Under the pieces are notes generated by a model, which was not told the origin of the DNA, ran no database searches, and was given only the letters and a program-made list of their open reading frames with translations. Source: Datura wrightii (taxonomy: Eukaryota > Streptophyta > Magnoliopsida > Solanales > Solanaceae). Taken from it: a DNA stretch of 64,000 bases. Positions 22,541 to 34,490 of the stretch are shown here, piece after piece; position 1 is the stretch's first letter, and every line of letters starts with the position of its first letter. The translations under genes and the position numbers were made by a program. Location of the stretch: the NCBI GenBank assembly GCA_035772735.1, contig JASDFA010000008.1:6864501-6928500 (forward strand), in the 5' to 3' direction.

Positions 22541-24566
22541 GGAACTAGAACCACTAAGGCAAGAGAAAATCCCAAGATGAAGCAACTACTGCCACATCTG
22601 CTCAAGCTCCCCAGTATGAAGAGGGAGTTAGAGAGGAACGTCAAAAGTTAAGGAGCGACTCCAATGCCAAAGAGGGTCAAGAGAGACCCATAGTGAAGAG
22701 GAAAGCAACAATGATGAGTTGGAGGAAGAGGGTGCTGTTGTTGCACAAGAGTAGACCCCACCCAAAGAAAACCGTACAATCCAGTGGAGAGTGCCAAGAG
22801 CCAAAGAAATCTATAAACAAGGAATCTCTCTCACAGCTAAAAATAAGCCATGGAGGAGTTTTCAGGAATAACCACAGATCATCACAACTGCATTGAATGA
22901 AGTTGAGGAGATGAAGTGGATTTTTAGCTTCTATGGTTTTAAGTGGATGGTCAAAACTCCAACACAGTATACAGAGAACATAGTTAGGGAGTTCTATGCC
23001 AATTACTTGGCCACAATGTAGGTAAAGGCAATGGAGGGGCAGAAAATAAAAGACCAACCTCATCTGGAGAGTGTTATGGTCCCAGGTCGAGAAGTTGATA
23101 TATCCGAGCAAACCATTACTCGATTGTTGTACGGCCCGCAGTTCTTGCCTACCAGGATGATGCTAGAGTATGATTATAGGGTGGAGGCAATGAAGCAGAT
23201 CAGATCCTTAAGTGTGCAGGAGCGACAGAGGCAGCTGCAATGGCTAGCTGAGGTGATTGCTAAGAACAAGGATGAGGCTGAATGGGTTACAGGAGGAAAG
23301 AAGGTGACAAGAATTCACTGAACTTCATTGAAAAAGCCTACTGGACACTAGTACGCCATTGGTTAGCACCTACAGTCAACGACAACACACTGAGTGCGGA
23401 CAAAGCAACTTTGGTTTCATGCCTCATGTCTCGTTACCCCATCAATATTTCGAGGATCATAGCCGATGAGATATGAGATAGGGCAATGGGAGTAAGCACT
23501 ACTATCTCATTCCCGAGTCTGGTATTCAGATTATGTATGGAGGCAGAAGTTCCACAGGGTGATGAGTGGTTGATTGGAGGCCAAAGGATTGCAGACATAG
23601 GCCTTATACGAGATGAGATGAACCCGGTAAGTAGATCTAGGATTCCCACAGCTATCCAATAGCCCATCCAGCAAGGGACATATAGGTGGATGTCCCCATA
23701 ACACAAGAGCAAAGCGAGACACCAGCTACAGACGCCGGTCATTCAGAGTCAGCTCCCAGCACCTTAGCTACACCACTACCCAGCCTGCATGCTCAGACAG
23801 TAGTAGGGTACATCTTGGTACCACAGGACATCCTCCAAAAGATAGCTAAGAGATGGACCATGGCAGAGCGTAAGATTCAGGCCATGATGGATAATGTCAA
23901 ACAATTGGTCAAGTCAGAGATAGCGGCAGCAGCTCAGGCTCTACATGCCCACCTAGATAGTTCTGAGAGCCGTTTCAATGAGATAATGTTGGAGAACACC
24001 AATACCAGCAATCTCCCTGCAGAGTTGGGGGCTCTTCGGAGCCAAGTAGTTGAGTTTTCATCATGATAACCAAAAATTTTAGCAGCTCCCACTCTTCTGG
24101 ACCTAGATGTCGAGCTTGATGAGTACATTGATTTGGCAGCATACTCGGAGCCGACCGCAGCTGGTGAAAAAGGCAAGAAGAGAGCGACTAAAAATACTAG
24201 TGAGGAGAGTTTGAGAAAAAGAAGAAAGAAGGAGAGGAAAGAGCGCAAACTGGCTAGAGAAGTGAGCATGCAGACTCATGACACGCATATGATTGAGCTA
24301 CATGAGAGAGCTAGAGGAGCAGGCAGCTACACCGTACCCCAACCCGAGCTTTCCCGTGGCCATGACCCTTCTGGAGATCCACATTCAGCCCAGACATTTT
24401 CATAGGTTGTCCAAGTGGCCACGACTATTGGGGGGGGGACTACTCCCCTTATTGACACACAATTGAGCGTGCTGGCCACCGTTAGTACCATTATTGTAGC
24501 GGAGGTACCACCTCCGCGAGATGACAGCAGTGCCCAGTTCACCACAGGTATGTTGTCTTCCCTATG
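22541..24566 (+). pseudogene. PF20167-like ORF of element P, main part
   Basis: Continues the ORF begun at 14909. The core matches what I know of the 'putative plant transposon protein' domain (Pfam PF20167 as I recall): FSFYGFKWMVKTPTQYTENI with VREFYANYL (about 22920-23010), GREVDISEQTITRLLYGP (23083-23135), RQRQLQWLAEVI (23227-23262), then YWTLVRHWLAPTVNDNTLSAD and ISRIIADEI (23335-23475). A Lys/Arg/Glu-rich tail (KKRATKNTSEESLRKRRKKE) looks nuclear-targeted. Frameshifts near 23300 and 23600 and several stops make it a pseudogene. Molecular function of the family is not known to me. The second copy is at 60127-61359. Confidence 0.65.
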
Positions 24567-26121
24567 ATCTTCTAGATGATGCTTTGGGGACAAAGCTAAC
24601 TTTTCAAAAAGGGGAGGGGGTGTACATCTGATTTTTGGGATTTTTGTTCCGTTTGAGGGTTTTTCTTGCCGCATTTCTTTTCCCTCAGACAAGCTATCTA
24701 GTAGAACCGACATGTGTAGGATTTTTATTTTTAGTTTGTAATTTTTGTTTATTAGAAATTAGCTTAGGAGTACTCAGCAAATAAAATTGCACTAGTTTAC
24801 TATTTTTTTGTAAAAAAATTGACCCTGTTTAAAAATTTTCTGATACATTAGCTATGTATTTGTGACAACATGCATGACTGTTGTGGATCTTTGGATGTCA
24901 TTTATTTTGTCAGCATGAGTAGTTTTGTTAAGCCATGTATAAACCAGACAGGTGAGGTGAAAATAATTCATGTACCATGTGTGAGTGAGGTATATTAGTC
25001 AGTTCGATATTATGTTGTAGATCTAGAACTTGCCTAGTTGGTCTCTGCATAGGCTAAGGATGGTTGGTTAGGATATGATCATAGGCCATTATTTTTTTAG
25101 CTCACTATTAGCCTATATTGCCCTCTCAAAAGTTGCATGAATCCCTTGATCCCAAGATTGAGCCTTAATAGACTATGTTTCTTTGATTTACCGATTAACC
25201 GTACCTATTTCTTGTAATAAACCTGTTTTGGCCCTGGTCCATCCTTGGATATTGTGAACCTCAACATAAGCAAAATGTTTAAGTTTAGGGTTGTTAGAGT
25301 AGGGGTGCATAAAAGGTGGGAATGGAAGAAAGGAAAAGAAAAGAAAAAAAAGAAATGGTGGAAAATAAGGTGTGGTAAGATGAAAAGAAAAGGACAAAAA
25401 ATGCTGTAAATGTTGAAAAATAAAGCTCAAAGAAATTCTGAAAAAGCTAAAAAAAAATGAGAACTCACCACACCCATGAAAATGTGAATAATAAGGAGAA
25501 AAAGGGGGAAAAGGGGAATGAAAGAATAAAAGGGTGAATTAGGTGAATGGCGTAGCCAATGCATGTAGTGCCAAAGAAGGAATAGTCACTTATAAAATCT
25601 TCCATCTTTATCATGCAGCCCTGAGCCTACATTACAAGCCATACCAAGTCCTATAGTGATCCTAACCCGACCATCTGAAAAACCAAAGCAGAGAAAATAA
25701 GGGCAAGCCTATGATATTTGACACATAATACTCGCAACTTCTTTGAGAGAGTGAGTGCCTTACTTTCTTAGTCCCATATCATGTTTGACATTTCACATCT
25801 GAGTGGGGACTTCATTTGTGTGAGGGTAGATGAATTATGTTTGCTTTTACTGTCGGTCTGTGTGAAAAATATTGGTGATGACTTGACTGCCTGTTGATAG
25901 CTACATAGCATGTTTTGATCCTTGTTTATGATGTTTTTAGGTTTCTTGTAATACATTAGCTGATGTGGTTCCATGAGAAAGGGTCAATAGAGTTTGTATA
26001 GAAGTGCAGGTTTGTTTAAGTATTGTTTGTAGTATTCTAACTCTATTTTCTAGTTGAGCGTCGTGTTTTAGTTTTTCTTTTCTTTGCCTAAGGACATGCA
26101 AAAGTCTTAAGTTGAGGGTGT
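24567..26121 (+). other. 3' noncoding region and polypurine tract of element P
   Basis: No credible ORF; AT-rich with a purine-rich stretch at 25310-25530. It ends AAGTTGAGGGTGT (26109-26121), a polypurine tract directly before the LTR. Confidence 0.6.
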
Positions 26122-27857
26122 TGATATGCTGTGGGTTTACAGTACATTCAACGCTCAAAACTAAGAAAATAGCATAGACTTAAGTGTATTTATGTGGATA
26201 TGAGGTACTTTTCCTTTGGTTATATTATAAACCGGTGTTGGAACTAAAAATTGCTAAAGATAGCTCAAAAAGTGCAAAATGGGCAGAGATATGTTTTTAG
26301 ATCTCGCATTGAAAAACCTCCTTCTTTTGTATTATTTGTTGGAATAGATAATACATATATGATCAGATGCATATGTAGTTACGGGCTGCTTAGAGTTGGA
26401 CACAGAATTCCTAATTCAAATTTAAATGTACAATAATTCGGGAAATAAGATTTTCCTTTTCTTAAAACAGAAAAAAACAGATCGTAGGAAGGACCTACGA
26501 GTCATACTGGTGGCCGTGAGAAGTTGATGAAAGTTAAGGTTGAGCATATGTGACCCACGAGTCCCAGTACGATTTGTAGCAGGGTTGTGCGAGTCGTGAT
26601 GAGGAAGTCATGATGAAATACAGAAGAATTGTATCTAAGTCTGACTCCTGCTATGAGAAGAAAGTACGACCCGTAAGGCAAAGGTATGAGTAGTCCCATT
26701 CTAGTCGTGATGAACTTCAGAAAAACTTCTAAAATATCTGAATCAAAGTATGGGAGCTCAATATGAGTCGTGAGTTGATGGTACAAGTTGTACCTAGATC
26801 CAATACTTAGCCAGAATTTAGCCAGCTGATATTGTACTAGAGGAAGCTACAAATCGTAGAAGCATGCTACAGATCGTAGGTCGAGTCGTGGCACTAGCGG
26901 CGACAGATAAGGAAATTCACCCTGTTGGCTTAGGAAAAGGATTCTTGTGTCTGTATAAATATGTTTTATGTTTTATTTTTATAGAGGACGTCAGTTTGAT
27001 AATTTTAGAGAGTGAAAACTTTGAGAAAGAGAGGATTGAGTTGGTCTTAACTTGTGATCAACCTGTTCTTGAATTCTTCTTGTTCTTACTAATTGTTTTC
27101 CAAGATTTTGTGGAGAAATTGAAGGAAGTATTTTTCTCAATCATTATTGTTAGTATTGATTTTTATTCTTAATCATGAATGCTAATCACAACCTTGCAAC
27201 TATGAGAGGCTAAAACCTCCATAGATAGGGTTGTAGGAACCATGATAAATTAACAAGTTAGGGTTACAAAAAGTGATCTTAAAACCAATACAAACTCTTA
27301 TATTGTATTCTCTTCATGCTTAAATGTTTCTTAATGGTGCGCAACGTTAGCACATGCCCGAATTCTTTACTTGCTTTGGTCGAAAAGGTATAGATTAGGA
27401 AAAGAGAATTACAATGGAGCCTTGATCTTGATGATCATTTTATTAACTTGAGTTGTGGTCGCAGGATAGTTAAATATGGAATTTAGTGATAATGGTTAAC
27501 TTGAAACCACTCATGAAACTTGGTCGAGTAATTGAGTATAGTCATTCAATAGGGACTGGTCGGTCGTTTGAATGAACGAAAGTTATCAATTCTATAAGTA
27601 AGTATTGGTTATAATCACGAGTGTATACCTGAAGTAGTTATGAATCCATGGGGAACACAAACCCTAGTTATCCTTTGATATTGACTTAACATCAGAATTT
27701 TGATATTTGCCTTTATTATTGATTTTCTTTAGAATCCCCCTATTTTGAAGTAACTACCTTACAAGTTCAATTACCGGCTATAATCCAGTCTCCTTATTCC
27801 CTGTGGGTTTGACCCCAACCTCTTGTTGGGTTCTTTATTGACAACGTCCGCTTCTCA
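26122..27857 (+). repeat. 3' LTR of element P
   Basis: Begins TGATATGCTGTGGG and ends CGTCCGCTTCTCA. The U3 side holds direct and inverted variants of ACGAGTCGTA-like words at 26480-26900. The final 80 bp carry the phrase CCCTGTGGGTTTGACCCC, comparable to the CCACAGGGACTG-type phrase near the LTR ends of the Athila copies. No partner LTR is present, so the left end rests on the TG and polypurine tract only. Confidence 0.6.
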
Positions 27858-29640
27858 CTTCAGTAAGAGGTGTGGTTTGAGGGTTATCAACCATAAGAGC
27901 CTTCAGTATGTGTTCACTCAAAAGGACCTAAATTTGCGACAAAGGAGGTGGCTAGAGCTTCTCAAGGACTATGAAATGAGTTTCCTTTTTCATTCAGGAA
28001 AGGCCAATGTAGTGGCGGATGCCCTTAATAGGCTGTCCATGGATAGTGTGTCTAACGTTGAGGATGGAAGGAAGGAGTTGGTAAAGGATGTGCATCGGCT
28101 TTCTCTTTTAAGGGTTCGCCTTGTTGACTCATCAGATGGTGGTTTCATTGTTCAAAATGGGTCAGAATCTTCATTGGTGATTGAGTTCAAGGCTAGGAAA
28201 TATGAAGATCCTATCTTGGTAAAGCTAAAGGAAACTTTCAAGAATCAGAAGGTGGAGGTCTTCTCGTAAGGGGGAGATGGTGTAGTACGTTATCAGGGTC
28301 ATTTGTGTGTTCTGAGTGTTGATGATTTGAGAGAGCGGATATGAGCGAGGCTTATGGTTCTCGGTATTCTATCCACCGAGGTGCCACCATGATGTAACAG
28401 AACCTACAGGAGTTTTATTGGTGGAATGGCATGAAAAAGGACATAGCAGAGTTCGTGGCTAAGTGTCCGAATTGTCAACAAGTGAAAGTTGAGCATCATA
28501 GACCTAGAGGTATTCTACAAGACACTAGTATCCCTACTTGGAAGTGGGAAAATATCAATATGGATTTCATTATAGGGTTGCCTCGTACACCTCAACAGTA
28601 TGACTCTATTTGGGTGGTTGTAGACAGGTTGACCAAAGCAACACATTTTCTAACAGTCAAAACTTCTCATTAAGCTGAGGTCTATGCTAGATTGTACATT
28701 CAAGAGTTAGTTTAATTGCACGGAGTTACCTTGTCCATCATCTTAGATAGAGGTACTCAGTTTACCTCACAGTTTTGGAGATCATTTCAGAAGGGACTTG
28801 GTACTCAGGTCAAGCTTAGCACGACTTTTTATCCACAGGCAGATGGTCAGGCTGAGTGGACTATTCATACTCTTGAGGACATGTTGAGAGCGTGTGTGAT
28901 TAACTTCAAGGGTAGTTGGGATGATCATTTGCCTCTCATTGAGTTTTCCTACAATAACAGTTACCACTCCAACATTCAACTGGCTCTGTTTGAGGCTCTT
29001 TATGGGTGAAGGTGTATATCACCTATTGGAGGTAGGCGAGGCTATGTTGATAGGGCCATATTCAGTTCATGAGTCCATAGAGAAAGTTCGGCTTATTAGG
29101 GAAAGACTGAAAATAGATCAGAGTTGATAGAAGTCTTATATGGATGTTAGACGAAGAGAGCTTGAGGTTGAAGTTAATGATTGGGTGTTCTTGAAGGTGT
29201 CTCCCATGAAGGGAGTGATGAGGTTAAAAGAAAAAGGGAAGCTAAGTCCCTGATATGTTGGTCGATTCTGAGGCGGGTTGGCAAATTGGCATATCAGTTG
29301 GAGCTACCGGCAGAATTAGCTTTGGTATATCTAGTTTTCCATGCATCTCTACTGAAGAAGTGCATTCGTGACCTGGCCTTGGTTATTAAGGTAGAAAGCA
29401 TAGGTATGAAGGATAGCCTTACATATGAGGAAGTTCTGGTTAAGATCCTTGATCGTCAGGTTCGAGAGTGGAGAAACAAGGAAGTAACTTCAGTGAAGGT
29501 TTTGCGGAGAAATCAGCTTGTTAAGGGAGCTATGTTTGAAGCCAAAGTAGATATGATGGCTAGATACCGCATCTTTTCACTTCTGGCTCAATTTCAGCAT
29601 GAGGTATCAGTTTCCTCCTTAGTACTCTATTCATTTTCAT
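27858..29640 (+). pseudogene. RNase H end, integrase and chromodomain of TEK-A
   Basis: Plus-strand Tekay/Del pol remnant. Order: RNase H tail and tether (QYVFTQKDLNLRQRRWLELL, then a FHSGKANVVADALNRLS block, 27900-28035); integrase zinc-finger half (WWNGMKKDIAEFVAKCPNCQ, 28420-28475); catalytic core with all three acidic residues visible, in NMDFIIGLPRTP (28558), ILDRGTQFTS (28740) and QAEWTIHTLED (28850); and C-terminal SPMKGVMRL. It ends with a chromodomain-like YEEVLVKILDRQVREWRNKE and a VKVLRRNQ block (29428-29530), the chromovirus feature thought to steer integration to heterochromatin. Stops near 28270, 28345, 28672, 28711 and 29127 plus frameshifts. The 5' part of pol is deleted at the junction with P. 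Confidence 0.85.
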
Positions 29641-29668
29641 GTCAAGTTCATGCCTCTCAGTTTCTTTA

Positions 29669-32023
29669 TGTCACGACCCGAACGGAGGCCCGGATCACAA
29701 CACGGGACAAGGAGCCCGACTCCAAGTTGACCCATGGCCTAAACATACATCTAATGCAATTTAATAACTGAACAACTAACAAGATAATCATAGCGGAAGT
29801 CTAGATTTATCTTAACATAAAAATACACAATCTAAAGTTGAATACATCTTTTGTCTGAAAAGCCTATACACATGAAGAGTTGATGGGACAAGACCCCAAC
29901 TAACTCAATAAAGCTAAAACTGAAAATACATAAAGGAAATCCAAATAAGTCTAGTCCTCGGAAGATGAGGACCCACCAACAACATAAGATGCTAACTATG
30001 AAGACTGACAATGAACGGGGTTGAGCCTAAGAGCCGGGTCCTGTATCATGTAACGGTACAACATAGAGTATGTGGTCAGTACGTGGAATGTACCGAGTAT
30101 GCAAGGTAAGTAAAACCACTTAAGTAAGTAAAATCATTTAAAGGCAATGCATAATATAAATCATAAACATTAAGAATCTAAGACTAGGGCTTGCATGCAT
30201 TCTTTTTAAAATCATGATCTAATCATAACATAGCATAACATAACATTATAACTAAATCGATTGACTCAAGCTGAAATCTGATAGTCATGAGTAAAACTGA
30301 ACATTGAGTCAAACCTGCTCTAGAACATATAAAGATGTATAAATCTCATGAATAATGAGCATGCATAACTGAAATCATGAGGAACAATGGGAGACTCGTA
30401 TTTTAACCGACATACTACGATAGAGCTTACGTGGTCCCAGCTATAACACTCAAGTGGGTAGAGACGTCTAAAGCCTTGCCAGGGCTAGGGATGATACCAT
30501 GATATCGATATCAAGCTCGTGGCCAAATAAGTCAAGGGATAGCTCACAAGGGAGGTCCCAAAGTAATGTATATAATAGTATAACCTACGTTGGCGCGTAG
30601 TTCTGAGGCATAGGGTGATCGACCCTTAGCCTACTCGATGCTAGACACTAATCCTAAAAACATGCATATGATCTACATCGTTATTCAACGAAGCTCAACA
30701 TCGTCTATTGATGAAGATCAATAATCAAGTACATCTCAAATATGAAATCATGTATGATAAGCTTCAACTCAAGCCATATCATAAGCTGAAAGATAATTTG
30801 GAGTCTTCGCTCCAAAGACCATGTGGTAAGCTTAATTCGAGAGATCATAAATCATACTTTGAACATGTGGGAATTGTCCAAAGCTTTATCATTCTTCGAA
30901 ATACTCAATTCACATCGAAAACATGATTATAAACATGGGTATCTTTAAAACAGTCTTTTCATCATAATATCTCATCATCATCATACATTCGTCGCAAATC
31001 TCATCTTTCATGAACTTCTCATCAATGGGATTTTTAATTCATAAACTAGAAACATGATTTTTTATTGAAAACAATATAAAACTTGCCCATGCTTCATAAT
31101 TCTGTAGTAGGAGCATAACTAAATCATACACATGTAGAGAATTAGGAAATTCATGCATTTGGGTTAAAACCCCATAGATTAGACGTAGAAATCTCATGAT
31201 TTAGAGAAGGATTGGGAATGGGTGTGAAAGGAATCACCCATTCATAACCTACATACCTATTGGTAGCTAATTTTTACACTTCTTTGATAGCCCAAGAAGA
31301 AATTGACGAGAAATTGAAGAACACAAAACTTGATCACCCTCTCTCACCTTCTACCTTGCATGCATGAAAGGATGTGGTCTAAAATGAACTTAACCCCTTT
31401 AAAAGTCATCATTCATAACTCAAAATGACGTAGTTTAGGTCATAAAATCTAAGAAATTATAAAAAAGCCCTTATTAAATTCGTAGAAAATAACTGCTATA
31501 TGGTCCCAATGAGGGAGCTAATGACTCGTCATCGTGTGCCATAACTTGTGCAGTCGACTTTCGGTACACTGCTCCTTTGATCATTTGGGCTCGACACAGG
31601 AAACATCACGATCCATTATAGGTGACCACGACTCGTGGTCACCACCCGTCATGTAGACTACCTTCATACCAAATAATTCTTCAACTAGCTGACCACGACC
31701 CTCCCCACAAATCGTGGTGACTGACCACGACTCATGGGTGCTTTCCGTTTGGTTCATTGCCGCCTTCCTCCCATTTCTCAATCACCCCTTCCCACAACTG
31801 ACCTAACGACTCATGGGGCCTGACCATGAGTCGTGGTCACGCCCGTGGGGATCCTAGTTCCCAAACTGTAAACTCATCACCTAGGCCTCCCCACGAGTCA
31901 TATCACGACTCGTAGGCTGCTCTCATGGGTCACCTCATCACTCGTCATGATGCCTAGTGCAAGATTTTAACTTTTCTCCGTTTCAACTCCCAGGTCTGAT
32001 CTTTGGGCTTCTAAGGTATAACA
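29669..32023 (-). mobile_element. Solo LTR (gypsy-type, 2355 bp) inside TEK-A 3' region
   Basis: Read on the minus strand it runs from TGTTATACCTTAGAAGCCC to TTCGGGTCGTGACA. No primer site or coding sequence adjoins either end; TEK-A sequence is on both sides. Flanks are CTTTA and CTTTC, a probable decayed 5-bp duplication. ACGAGTCGTG-type words crowd 31510-31950. Related to the partial LTR at 1-225. Confidence 0.75.
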
Positions 32024-32208
32024 CTTTCATGTTTTATCATGTATGCATGATTTATGAATTCAGTCTAGTCATGTATTTTAGTTCGAAATCAGTTTCTCTG
32101 CCAGGATTCAGCTTCAGATGTTCAATGTTTGGGATTGCAGTTCCTTTCCCCAGCCTTTTAGTATGCTTAAACCACATTTGAGGATGAATATTCCCAAAGA
32201 GGAGATAT
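32024..32208 (+). other. 3' untranslated region and polypurine tract of TEK-A
   Basis: Short noncoding link from the solo LTR to the 3' LTR. It contains GAGGATGAATATTCCCAAAG and ends in AAAGAGGAGATAT, the likely polypurine tract. Confidence 0.6.
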
Positions 32209-34485
32209 CGTAACACCCCAAAAGTTCCTAATACTAGATTCGAGATTCAAAGTATGTTTAAGTAGGAAATCTGAGAGTTTCTCTCAATATGACTCATTGT
32301 ACAGGTCATAATACGAATGTACGGGTCGTAGGATGACCTGTCGTGGAGAGCCTGAAGTTCACCCTCCCAACCATGAGTCCCCACCACGAGTCATGGTGTG
32401 TAGGTACGACTTGTGGTAAGAAGTCCTAGTAGGTCATTGTATTTTTCAGATGTTGGTTGTACGAGTGGTGGTAAAATTCGTAGTATGGAGTTATGGGTTG
32501 TGATAGGTGATCGTGGAAATCTTCATAGAGTTGGAGAAAATTGGAATGGCTAGTTACGGGAGCTAACCACGAGTCTTAGGAGGATTGTACGACTTGTGGT
32601 ACAGGTCGTAGCAACTGGCAGTGCAGTTTTTCCTGCGGAATCATTAAGGGTATTTTCATAGAACCTAGGCTCCTAAGTCCAAAAATTGTGTCATTTTAAT
32701 CTTTAAAAGGAGTGTTTTAAGAGGGTTTAGCCTATGTAAAGTCATTAGGCTTTCCCATGCATGCAAAGTTTTGAATTCCCTTGGAAGATCAATCTAGAAG
32801 TTCTATTAATTCTTCCCCAATTCTCTTGGGCTTTCAAAGACAAGTTGAGAATAAGTTTACCTAGGTATATAGTTCTATGAATGAGAGTCTCCTTTCACTT
32901 TCATGCCCAAATTTCTCCTCAAGTTCATGAATTCAAGTCTTAATGCAAGTTTACGATCTTATAGGATTTTTTAACCCAACTTCATGAATTTCTCTATGAT
33001 ATGTCTATGGGTCAATTCCCCTAATGTTCCAAAACATGTTTTAAGACTCATCGGTAGATTTTATATACAAATTGATTATTAATACATGAATTTCAAGTTT
33101 TAAAAAATTATGCCCTATTATGCAAGTTTTATGAAAAGACAAGTTCATGATTCATGATATCAAGTATGATGAAATATCCAGCTTGAATGAATGTTTATAA
33201 ATTACCCATATATGAACCTATGATTTTGACTTATGAAATCTGTTTCAAGTATGCATGATTTCAACATTTGGGCAAGCCCACATAAGTTAAGTACGTCTTC
33301 ATGATTTAGCCAAGGCTAATAAGATCATCTTATCATATATTTTGGAGTCAACATTCCCACTACAGCTTATGATATGTTTTGGAGTCAAGACTCTCCATGT
33401 TCATATTTTAGACTATGCATGTGTATGATTTCAGCTTCATTGAAAAATGATGGGAGCGCTGTGCATGTTTTTGGGAGTAGTGTCTAGTACCGAGCAGGCT
33501 TGGGGTTTAAAGGTTCCCCAATCTCAAAACTACACGCCAATGTAGGTTTATATATTTATTTGGGGCCTCTCAAGAGAGTTTTCCCCACCCAACAAGAGGT
33601 GTTCAGCTTGATATTGATATCTTGGTAGCGTAGCCCTGGCAAGGTTTGGACGACTCTACCCACTTGAATGTGATAGCTCGGACATCACGTAAGCTCTATC
33701 TTGATGTTGTCGATTATGACGAATCTCCTACTGTTCCTTATTATTTTAGTTATTCATGTTCATGACTTATGATATTATGTTTTACTGCAGGTTTTACCCC
33801 AAAGTTTAGTTTATGAGCCATTAGTTACGATTTCAACTATGACAAGTCATGTGATTTCTATTTTTTAGATTTGGGTCATTCTATTTAGATATGATATTCA
33901 TCTTACGACTATACATGTTTCAGATTTAGATTTCAGCATGTAGTCCTTCCTGTCATGATCGTATAATTTATGTACATATGTATGATTTCAGTTAACATTA
34001 CTCAGCATGTTTGACTTACCTTGTATACTAAGTACATTCCAAGTACTGACCGCATACTCTATGTTGTATCGTTTCATGACACAAGTCTGGACAAACAGAC
34101 CTTGTTCCGTCGTTAATTCAGCTCCCCGTTGTTAGTTTAGTTCCGATTGTTGGTGAGTCCTCATCTTCTGAGGACATTTAGTTTAACATTTGATTATGTT
34201 ATATTCAGTTTCAAACTTTAGAGAGCTAGTTGGGTTGTTGTCCCATCAGCTCATCAAATAATTTAGAGGCTTATCAGACATTATGTAGATTTTCAGCTTT
34301 GTCGAGTGTTGACTTTGTTTATGATTGTTATGTTATTCATACTTCCACTTATGCATGCTTAAGTCATCAGATTCTGCTTTAATGGATGCTCTTTAGTTGT
34401 TATGTTCATGCCATGGGTCAACTTGGAGCCATTCGTAGTTCTAGGTCCTATGTCTTGATCCAGGGTCCCTCCTCAGGTCGTGAAA
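32209..34485 (+). repeat. 3' LTR of TEK-A
   Basis: Begins (TG mutated to CG) GTAACACCCCAAAAGTTCC and ends GGTCGTGAAA, where TGACA is expected. It aligns with 13126-14383 along the first 1.26 kb. The word-rich block is at 32290-32600. Flanked on the right by ATAAT. Confidence 0.8.
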
Positions 34486-34490
34486 ATAAT
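34486..34490. repeat. Target-site duplication of TEK-A, right copy (ATAAT)
   Basis: Pairs with ATGAT at 13121-13125. TEK-B gag resumes immediately to the right. Confidence 0.7.

Larger units (their letters stand above)
14384..27857 (+). mobile_element. Element P: LTR element carrying a PF20167-like ORF, split by ATH-3
   Basis: The plus-strand interior includes an ORF (14909-15052 then 22541-24566) related to the 'putative plant transposon protein' family, a 1.5 kb 3' noncoding region, the polypurine tract AAGTTGAGGGTGT, and an LTR (26122-27857) beginning TGATATGC and ending CTTCTCA. No 5' LTR is found left of 14909, so the element is 5'-truncated. No gag, RT or integrase is seen. It sits in the RNase H region of TEK-A. 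Confidence 0.6.
13126..34485 (+). mobile_element. TEK-A, Tekay/Del-type chromovirus, disrupted by P and a solo LTR
   Basis: Parts in order: truncated 5' LTR (13126-14383), element P (14384-27857), end of RNase H, integrase and chromodomain (27858-29640), nested solo LTR (29669-32023), 3' untranslated region (32024-32208), 3' LTR (32209-34485). Target copies ATGAT and ATAAT flank the whole, and TEK-B coding sequence lies on both outer sides. The segment from the 5' LTR end to RNase H is deleted, probably together with the 5' LTR of P. Confidence 0.75.

Noticed and set aside
22677..23111. 144-codon minus-strand ORF
   Set aside because: Antisense shadow of the PF20167-like ORF of element P; no motif of its own.
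26864..27172. 102-codon plus-strand ORF with hydrophobic stretch
   Set aside because: Inside the LTR of element P, no recognisable domain, low-complexity hydrophobic reading.
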